Source of the DNA: Planctomycetota bacterium
GTDB lineage: Bacteria > JAJVIF01 > JAPKYR01
Assembly (NCBI GenBank): GCA_030673355.1
Contig: DAOVJF010000041.1
Coordinates: forward strand, 1-11,394
Reading direction: 5' to 3'
DNA: 11,394 nt
In this document: piece by piece, positions 7,665 through 11,394 of the stretch
Layout of the letters: each line of letters opens with the position of its first letter
Position numbering within the stretch: the first letter of the stretch is position 1
The notes under the pieces: generated by a model
Database searches by the model: none
The model's input: the letters and a program-made list of their open reading frames with translations, nothing else
What the model was told of the DNA's origin: nothing
Position numbers and translations under genes: made by a program

Positions 7665-7690
7665 GCCGCTCACTGACATTCGCGGTTCTG
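7665..7690 (+). repeat. REP-like interspersed repeat, degenerate copy 1
   Basis: This 26-base unit reads GCCGCTCACTGACATTCGCG then GTTCTG. It differs from the downstream copies at a few positions but keeps the CCGC and GCGG arms. It begins 26 bases after the aroKB stop. Confidence 0.65.
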
Positions 7691-7713
7691 TGATGTGGGA
7701 TTGTAGTTGGCAG

Positions 7714-7739
7714 ACCGCTCACTCGCGTTCGCGGCTCTG
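7714..7739 (+). repeat. REP-like interspersed repeat, copy 2
   Basis: The unit reads ACCGCTCACTCGCGTTCGCG then GCTCTG, one base different from the three copies behind valS. With its flank it folds as AGACCGC paired to GCGG-C-TCT, seven pairs with one bulge around a 12-base loop, which makes it palindromic like a REP element. Confidence 0.75.
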
Positions 7740-7809
7740 ATGTGCGGTACTGATATGTAGATAATTTGCAAAAGCTGCATCATCTCCTCCAATACTAATA
7801 CATCCCCCC

Positions 7810-7838
7810 TTGACGATATGAGATTCGAGGGGTACACT
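7810..7838 (+). promoter_or_regulatory. Promoter of the valS leader
   Basis: TTGACG (7810-7815) and TACACT (7833-7838) are separated by exactly 17 bases and match consensus at five and four of six positions. Transcription should start near 7844-7846, three to five bases before the leader-peptide ATG. This promoter would serve the leader and valS, independently of aroKB. Confidence 0.6.
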
Positions 7839-7848
7839 ACGTCCAACA

Positions 7849-7914
7849 ATGAAACCATTACCACATATATCTTCTGTCGTTGTAGTCGTCACTGTTACGC
7901 GGGCCGGCCCGTAA
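7849..7914 (+). CDS. valS leader peptide with run of valine codons
   Basis: This 21-codon ORF encodes MKPLPHISS, then VVVVVTV, then TRAGP, and ends in TAA at 7912-7914. The valine codons are GTC GTT GTA GTC GTC, then ACT, then GTT (7876-7896). It lies in the leader of valyl-tRNA synthetase, upstream of an intrinsic terminator and a competing fold, as in leader peptides that control transcription by ribosome stalling. Scarce charged Val-tRNA would stall the ribosome on the valine run and allow antitermination. There is no normally spaced Shine-Dalgarno site: GAGGGG at 7827-7832 is 16 bases away and falls inside the promoter spacer. Translation may therefore be leaderless. The frame is closed by a stop at 7819-7821, so the ATG at 7849 is the only ATG start. 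Confidence 0.75.
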   Translation: MKPLPHISSVVVVVTVTRAGP

Positions 7915-7946
7915 GCAAACCACTTGCTCCGATAACGGGACCGGCC
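7902..7946 (+). promoter_or_regulatory. Antiterminator fold of the valS attenuator
   Basis: GGCCGG (7902-7907) pairs with CCGGCC (7941-7946), and CCCGT (7908-7912) pairs with ACGGG (7935-7939). That is 11 Watson-Crick pairs with one bulged A at 7940. The enclosed segment adds a second stem, AGCAA (7914-7918) with TTGCT (7924-7928). The 3' arm includes 7942-7946, half of the terminator's left arm, so the two folds cannot coexist. A small alternative hairpin, ACG-C-GG with CCCGT (7897-7912), could block the antiterminator when no ribosome is stalled. A ribosome at the TAA (7912-7914) would cover the left arm and favour termination. Confidence 0.7.
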
Positions 7947-7979
7947 TTCAGAGAAAAAGTGAAGGCCGTTTTTCTTTTT
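7942..7979 (+). terminator. Intrinsic terminator (attenuator) in the valS leader
   Basis: CGGCCTTCA (7942-7950) pairs perfectly with TGAAGGCCG (7960-7968) around a nine-base purine loop. It is followed at once by TTTTTCTTTTT (7969-7979). This is a textbook rho-independent terminator placed 61 bases before valS and after a promoter serving only valS, so it most likely acts as a regulated attenuator rather than an operon end. Confidence 0.85.
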
Positions 7980-7992
7980 AGGCGGTTTCACA

Positions 7993-8032
7993 GCAATCGG
8001 AGCCTCGTAACATAAACCGACTGCAACGAGGT
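7993..8032 (+). promoter_or_regulatory. Hairpin that could hide the valS ribosome site
   Basis: CCTCGT (7993-7998) is complementary to ACGAGG (8026-8031), with one further G-T pair outside (7992-8032) and a loop of 27 bases. The right arm contains CGAGG, the presumed valS Shine-Dalgarno site, nine bases before the ATG at 8041. Pairing would reduce initiation. The stem is short, so this is only a possible second layer of control. Confidence 0.35.
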
Positions 8033-8040
8033 ACGAAAAA

Positions 8041-10827
8041 ATGTCTCAGGACACGAAAAAAGAAATCAAAACGAAAAACATAAAATCGCTCGATGGACGC
8101 TCGTACGATCCGAAAGAGGTCGAAGCGGACTGGTACGATATCTGGGAGAAAATGGGCGCGTTCAAGCCCGAGTACGATGGTCCCGGACGTGCATCGACCG
8201 GGAAACCGTGGTGCTGCATCATCCCCCCGCCGAATATCACCGACCAGCTCCACATGGGTCACGGACTCAATTTCACGCTCCAGGACCTGGTGGCGCGGAT
8301 TCGACGGATGGAAGGCCGCGATGTGTTGTGGCTACCGGGGATCGACCATGCCGGGATCGCGACACAGGTGAAGGTAGAGGAAGCCCTCGCCAAAGATGGC
8401 ACAACAAAGGAAGAACTCGGATACGAAAAATTCCTCGAACGCGCTTGGAAATGGAAAGAGGAAAAAGGTGGACGGATCCTGGAGCAGATTCGCGAGCTTG
8501 GAAGTTCCTGCGACTGGGACCGCCTTTGCTTTACACTCGATCCGGGACCGTCTAAAGGAGTTCGCACAGCGTTTAAAATCCTGTATGACAAGGGTTACAT
8601 TTATCGCGACACCCGCATGGTGAACTGGTCGCCAATGTTTCAATCCGCGATCAGCGACCTCGAGGTGGTTTACAGGGAAGAGGACGGCGCGCTTTATTAT
8701 ATCAATTACCCGATGAAGGACGGCGGCGGGCACATCCAGGTCGCGACCACCCGTCCCGAGACAATGCTCGCGGATACAGCCGTAGCCGTGCATCCCGACG
8801 ATAAACGTTTCAAGGACATGGTCGGGAAAATTGTAATCCAGCCGTTGTCGAAAGTGGAAATGCCGGTCATCGCGGACGATTACGTAAAGATGGAATTCGG
8901 TACCGGCGCACTCAAGATCACTCCGGCGCACGATCCGAACGACTACGAGGTGGGACGGAGGCACAAACTTGAAATGCCCAGCATGTTGAACCTGGACGGG
9001 ACACTTTCCGATCTCTACCCACCCTATGCCGGCTTGTCGGTACTTGAAGCCCGTGAACGCGCGATTGAAGAATTGAAATGCAATGGATTCCTGATAAAAA
9101 CGGAGCCGATTAAGCATCAGGTAGGGCACTGCCAGCGGTCGGACTGCCAGGTGGAGCCGATGATATCGGAGCAGTGGTTCTGCAGGATGACCGAACTTCT
9201 GGGTCCGGCCAATGACGCGGTGGGCGAAACGGACGCGAAACCCGGTGAATTCGACTGCACATTTTTCGCGCAGCGGTGGTCGAAAGTGTATCACGACTGG
9301 CTGAATCCGGAGACGCTTCATCCATGGTGTATTTCAAGGCAGCTATGGTGGGGACACCGTATCCCGGCATATTACTGCGATGACTGCAGCCATATTACGG
9401 TGTCGGTGGGTAAACCGGACAAATGCGATAAGTGCGGATCGACAAACCTGACGCAGGATCCCGATGTGCTGGATACATGGTTCTCGTCATGGCTCTGGCC
9501 GCTGACGACCCTCGGCTGGCCCGATGAGACAGACGACCTTAAAAAATTCTACCCGACAGATTTCCTTCTCACCGCCTATGACATCATTTTCTTCTGGGTG
9601 GCGAGGATGATAATCGCCGGATATGAGTTCCGGGGCGCGACCCCGTTTGACGAGGTTGTATTCACAGGATTGATAAGAGACGAGCACGGCAGGAAGATGT
9701 CGAAATCACTCGATAACGCGATCGATCCATTGGACCTGATCGAAAAGTACGGCCGTGATTCATTGCGATTCACCCTGTCGCACCTGTCGTTTTCCGGAAG
9801 CCAGGATATCAATCTCGATCCGTCGCGACTCCAGGCGTCCAGGTATTTCATGAACAAAATCTGGAACGCGTCGAAATTCGTAATCATGAATCTCGGGAAG
9901 GACTTCACCCCTACCCCGCTCGATGAGATTATCGGGAATCCGGCGATGACCCTTCCCGACCGGTGGCTGATATCAAGGCTGATCGGTACGGTAAATGAAA
10001 TTGAAAAACATCTTTCGATCTATGATTTCGGCCAGTACGCGAGCAGTTTGTACAGTTTCGTGTGGGATGATTTCTGCGACTGGTACGTGGAGATCTCCAA
10101 GTTCCATCTTTACGAGAACGAGGCGAACGAGCGCAGGCAGCTTGTGAGGAGCATTCTTTATCACACGCTGGAGACAATTTTGAAGTCGATGCATCCGATG
10201 GCGCCGTATATCACAGAGGAACTTCATGGCGCGCTTCACGGACAGGGTGAGACCGATCATTGCGCGAATGCCCGGTACGTGCCGTTGATCGTGGAACAAT
10301 GGCTCGGGGAATATTTCTCAACGAAGAATTCTGAACCTGAGATCGAGGAAGCGTTCTCGAAAATCCGCGAGTTTATCAGGACCGCGCGTAATTTACGGAA
10401 GCTGGTCGGGTTAGCGGATTCAAAAGAAATAGCGGAAGTACAGTTCGCATCTGGAGACGATGCAATTGTAAAACTGCTTCTCGAAAATGAGCAGGATATC
10501 GCCAGGCTTATGAAAGCGAAGAAAATCCGGGCTATTGAAACCACAGATACACCGTCAAATTCAGTTGGATCGTCGATTCTGGATGGTCTGCTTTCCGTTT
10601 ACCTGCCGATCGACGAGTCACTCGACCTTGGAAAGGAAATTGAGCGTCTCGAAAATGAGATCGGAAAGAAACAGAAGTACGCTGAGAGTATTTCAAAGAA
10701 ACTGAACAATCCGGGATTTACCGAGAAGGCGCCATCGAAGGTGATAGAGAAGGAACGCGAGAAGCTGTCGGATACCGAGAAGGTCATTGGTGAATTGGAA
10801 GAGAGAGTGAAATTGTTCAAGTCGTAA
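8041..10827 (+). CDS. valS: Valyl-tRNA synthetase
   Basis: The 928-residue class I synthetase charges tRNA-Val in the cytosol. Visible landmarks are PPPNITDQLHMGHG with the HIGH-type motif HMGH at 71-74, and LPGIDHAGIATQ. The CP1 editing domain carries TTRPETMLADTAVAV (from 236) and HDPND (297-301). A zinc knuckle has CxxC at 446-449 and 462-465. The DPDVLDTWFSSWLWP motif and the KMSKS loop at 552-556 follow. The C-terminal region has the anticodon-binding helices, then a heptad-rich coiled-coil arm (about 855-928) typical of ValRS, which separates it from IleRS and LeuRS. Length is normal for the family. CGAGG (8027-8031) is the ribosome site. Expression is probably set by the leader peptide and attenuator at 7849-7979. 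A repeat element starts at the base after the stop codon. Confidence 0.97.
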   Translation: MSQDTKKEIKTKNIKSLDGRSYDPKEVEADWYDIWEKMGAFKPEYDGPGRASTGKPWCCIIPPPNITDQLHMGHGLNFTLQDLVARIRRMEGRDVLWLPGIDHAGIATQVKVEEALAKDGTTKEELGYEKFLERAWKWKEEKGGRILEQIRELGSSCDWDRLCFTLDPGPSKGVRTAFKILYDKGYIYRDTRMVNWSPMFQSAISDLEVVYREEDGALYYINYPMKDGGGHIQVATTRPETMLADTAVAVHPDDKRFKDMVGKIVIQPLSKVEMPVIADDYVKMEFGTGALKITPAHDPNDYEVGRRHKLEMPSMLNLDGTLSDLYPPYAGLSVLEARERAIEELKCNGFLIKTEPIKHQVGHCQRSDCQVEPMISEQWFCRMTELLGPANDAVGETDAKPGEFDCTFFAQRWSKVYHDWLNPETLHPWCISRQLWWGHRIPAYYCDDCSHITVSVGKPDKCDKCGSTNLTQDPDVLDTWFSSWLWPLTTLGWPDETDDLKKFYPTDFLLTAYDIIFFWVARMIIAGYEFRGATPFDEVVFTGLIRDEHGRKMSKSLDNAIDPLDLIEKYGRDSLRFTLSHLSFSGSQDINLDPSRLQASRYFMNKIWNASKFVIMNLGKDFTPTPLDEIIGNPAMTLPDRWLISRLIGTVNEIEKHLSIYDFGQYASSLYSFVWDDFCDWYVEISKFHLYENEANERRQLVRSILYHTLETILKSMHPMAPYITEELHGALHGQGETDHCANARYVPLIVEQWLGEYFSTKNSEPEIEEAFSKIREFIRTARNLRKLVGLADSKEIAEVQFASGDDAIVKLLLENEQDIARLMKAKKIRAIETTDTPSNSVGSSILDGLLSVYLPIDESLDLGKEIERLENEIGKKQKYAESISKKLNNPGFTEKAPSKVIEKEREKLSDTEKVIGELEERVKLFKS

Positions 10828-10910
10828 CAGAGCCGCGAACGCAAGTGAGCGGTCTACAATAGAGCAATCTTTTGTATTTGGCATACCGCTCACTTGCGTT
10901 CGCGGCTCTG
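10828..10910. repeat. Perfect 26-base inverted repeat of the REP-like unit, directly after valS
   Basis: An inverted copy at 10828-10853 and a direct copy at 10885-10910 are exact reverse complements, separated by 31 bases. The direct unit reads ACCGCTCACTTGCGTTCGCG then GCTCTG. Reverse-complemented, the first copy is preceded by GTAG (10854-10857), the tetranucleotide that marks many REP elements. The pair can form a very long RNA hairpin at the 3' end of valS mRNA. No T-run follows, so it is more likely a REP/BIME-type end than a classical terminator. Confidence 0.8.
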
Positions 10911-10953
10911 TTAGTATTTGGCATACCGCTCACTTGCGTTCGCGGCTCTGTTA
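10874..10953 (+). repeat. Two exact tandem copies of a 40-base unit
   Basis: Bases 10874-10913 are repeated exactly at 10914-10953. Each unit starts GTATTTGGCAT, contains one full 26-base REP-like element (10885-10910 and 10925-10950) and ends TTA. The identity points to recent duplication. Confidence 0.85.
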
Positions 10954-10986
10954 GATTTTTTCGGCTCTGTTAGATTTTTACGGCTC
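10943..10986 (+). repeat. Short 19-base-period tandem repeat nested at the end of the 40-base repeat
   Basis: CGGCTCTGTTAGATTTTT occurs at 10943-10960 and 10962-10979, and CGGCTC begins a third copy at 10981. The unit is made from the last bases of the REP-like element plus a T-rich tail, as if the array decayed or slipped at its edge. Confidence 0.7.
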
Positions 10987-11018
10987 ATAAAAAAATCCAA
11001 AATATTTCGTAAAACATG

Positions 11019-11074
11019 TCAGCTTTTGCATTTCCAGCCCGTTAGACTAATATGGAAAATTACGCAAAAGCTGA
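11019..11074. repeat. 11-base inverted repeat around the transposase start
   Basis: TCAGCTTTTGC (11019-11029) and GCAAAAGCTGA (11064-11074) are perfect inverted repeats. The transposase ATG at 11052 lies in the loop, so the fold could limit its translation or mark the element's left end. The related TGCAAAAGCTG also occurs at 7767-7777, between the upstream REP-like copies and the valS promoter. Confidence 0.5.
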
Positions 11075-11255
11075 AATAACCTACCCACTTGCATACCATG
11101 TAACATTCTCATGCTATGGAACCAGATTGCATGGTAGCGAATCAGGTTCGGTTCACCAATCGAACACAATATATGGTTCACCAAGAATTCAACCTGATTC
11201 AGCCTGGCAAAAACGTGAGATGGTATGTATGAGGCAACCCCCATACTCCCTGGAA
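11052..11255 (+). pseudogene. N-terminal fragment of REP-associated (IS200-like, Y1) transposase
   Basis: From the ATG at 11052 the frame encodes about 68 residues with the N-terminal pattern of the RAYT / Y1_Tnp group: PLAYHVTFSCYGTRLHG, then GSV, then IYGSPRIQPD, and a MRQPPYSL segment. In this family, from memory, the next part should be a helix ending in a VRxNHVHVVV motif and then the catalytic tyrosine. Here those are absent and the frame runs into an unrelated basic sequence. The gene is therefore truncated, with the His-hydrophobic-His metal site and tyrosine missing, and should be inactive as seen. No clear ribosome site precedes it. REP-like repeats lie 100-220 bases upstream, the arrangement expected for a RAYT and its substrates. 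The exact break is uncertain, about 11245-11262. Confidence 0.7.
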
Positions 11256-11333
11256 ATAAATGATGAGCAGCTACGTATGCTGCTTTCGAAGATAATTCCA
11301 AAGAAAAGAGATATAAAGATAGAGAGAAGGTAG
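11256..11333 (+). CDS. C-terminal fragment resembling archaeal PDCD5-type DNA-binding protein
   Basis: The last 25 residues before the TAG at 11331-11333 read INDEQLRMLLSKI followed by IPKKRDIKIERR. Archaeal PDCD5 (TFAR19-related) proteins end in this manner: an I-(D/N)-D-(E/D)-x-L-(K/R)-x-(I/L)-L helix, then a basic tail of the KKREIKIxRK type. The match is from memory of the family, over a short stretch. It gains weight from the next gene, an L39e-like start six bases later, which is the common archaeal order. The first ~80-90 residues of a PDCD5 protein are missing and replaced in frame by transposase sequence. The alternative is that this is simply a divergent end of the transposase ORF. 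Confidence 0.6.
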   Translation: MNDEQLRMLLSKIIPKKRDIKIERR

Positions 11334-11339
11334 AATATC

Positions 11340-11394
11340 ATGTCAACACATAAATCACTTGGCAAAAAACTTCGTTTGAATAAGGCTACTAAAA
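11340..11394 (+). CDS. rpl39e: Start of large-subunit ribosomal protein eL39 (archaeal type), cut by window end
   Basis: The ATG at 11340 opens MSTHKSLGKKLRLNKATK, 18 residues to the window edge. This agrees with the N-terminus of archaeal L39e (typically M-x-x-N/H-K-x-L-x-K-K-L-R-L-x-K-A-x-K, leading into QNR). L39e is a ~50-residue rRNA-binding protein of the large subunit, found in archaea and eukaryotes and not, to my knowledge, in bacteria. AGAAGG (11325-11330) lies nine bases upstream as a ribosome site and overlaps the end of the preceding gene. The rest of the gene is outside the window. Confidence 0.65.
   Translation, partial: MSTHKSLGKKLRLNKATK

Noticed and set aside
7639..7740. 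Intrinsic terminator directly behind aroKB
   Set aside because: The palindromic repeats here are not followed by a T-run, so I list them as repeats only.
7827..7832. GAGGGG as Shine-Dalgarno for the leader peptide
   Set aside because: It is 16 bases from the ATG and lies between the -35 and -10 boxes, so it would not be in the transcript if the promoter call is right.
7818..8015. 65-codon ORF starting MRFEGYTTSNNE upstream of valS
   Set aside because: Its start lies inside the predicted promoter spacer and it runs through the terminator hairpin and T-tract. The Val-rich 21-codon frame explains the region better.
7740..8040. T-box riboswitch controlling valS
   Set aside because: There is no TGGNACCGCG-type T-box sequence or stem I landmark. 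The terminator is instead matched by a leader-peptide arrangement.
8332..9321. Long - strand ORF (329 codons) opposite valS
   Set aside because: It is fully antisense to the conserved valS catalytic and editing domains. Its product is rich in His, Arg and Val with no family signature, typical of a shadow of a GC-rich gene.
10828..10986. CRISPR array
   Set aside because: The repeats occur in both orientations and in direct contact, with no unique spacers of even length and no cas genes.

Overview
The window looks like bacterial sequence from an uncultured lineage, probably a didermic candidate phylum. The evidence is a lipobox lipoprotein, a Sec-exported beta-propeller protein, FolB, a fused AroK-AroB enzyme, a bacterial-type ValRS, purine-rich Shine-Dalgarno sites and sigma70-like promoters. 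No gene allows a confident phylum call. The last ~140 bases are different: they read as the end of an archaeal PDCD5-type gene followed by the start of ribosomal protein L39e, which suggests a chimeric join or a very unusual transfer.

Layout. 1-396: 3' part of an unrecognised gene. 397-562: spacer with a strong hairpin. 563-2074 (+): exported seven-repeat beta-propeller protein, AT-richer than its neighbours by eye. 2181-4499 (-): large surface lipoprotein with seven Ig-like repeats, convergent with the propeller gene across a probable shared terminator. 4805-5158 (-): folB. A divergent promoter region (5159-5418) separates it from a + strand unit made of an unknown 170-residue protein (5419-5931) and aroKB (5956-7638), 24 bases apart. 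7639-8040: REP-like repeats and then the control region of valS. 8041-10827 (+): valS. 10828-11051: inverted and tandem copies of the same repeat. 11052-~11255: N-terminal piece of a REP-associated (IS200-like, Y1) transposase that runs in frame into the archaeal-looking segment.

The most interesting feature is the valS leader. A promoter (TTGACG, 17 bases, TACACT) lies just upstream of a 21-codon ORF at 7849-7914 with five consecutive valine codons, then Thr, then another Val. Its stop codon touches a segment (7902-7912) that can pair with 7935-7946, and that pairing excludes a perfect intrinsic terminator at 7942-7979. This is the full layout of ribosome-mediated transcription attenuation responding to charged Val-tRNA, placed in front of valyl-tRNA synthetase. 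The predicted transcription start lies only a few bases before the leader ATG, so the leader peptide may be translated without a Shine-Dalgarno site.

The genes cover shikimate/chorismate synthesis (aroKB), folate synthesis (folB), translation (valS) and cell-surface proteins. Apart from the short 5419-7638 unit, nothing ties them into one pathway.
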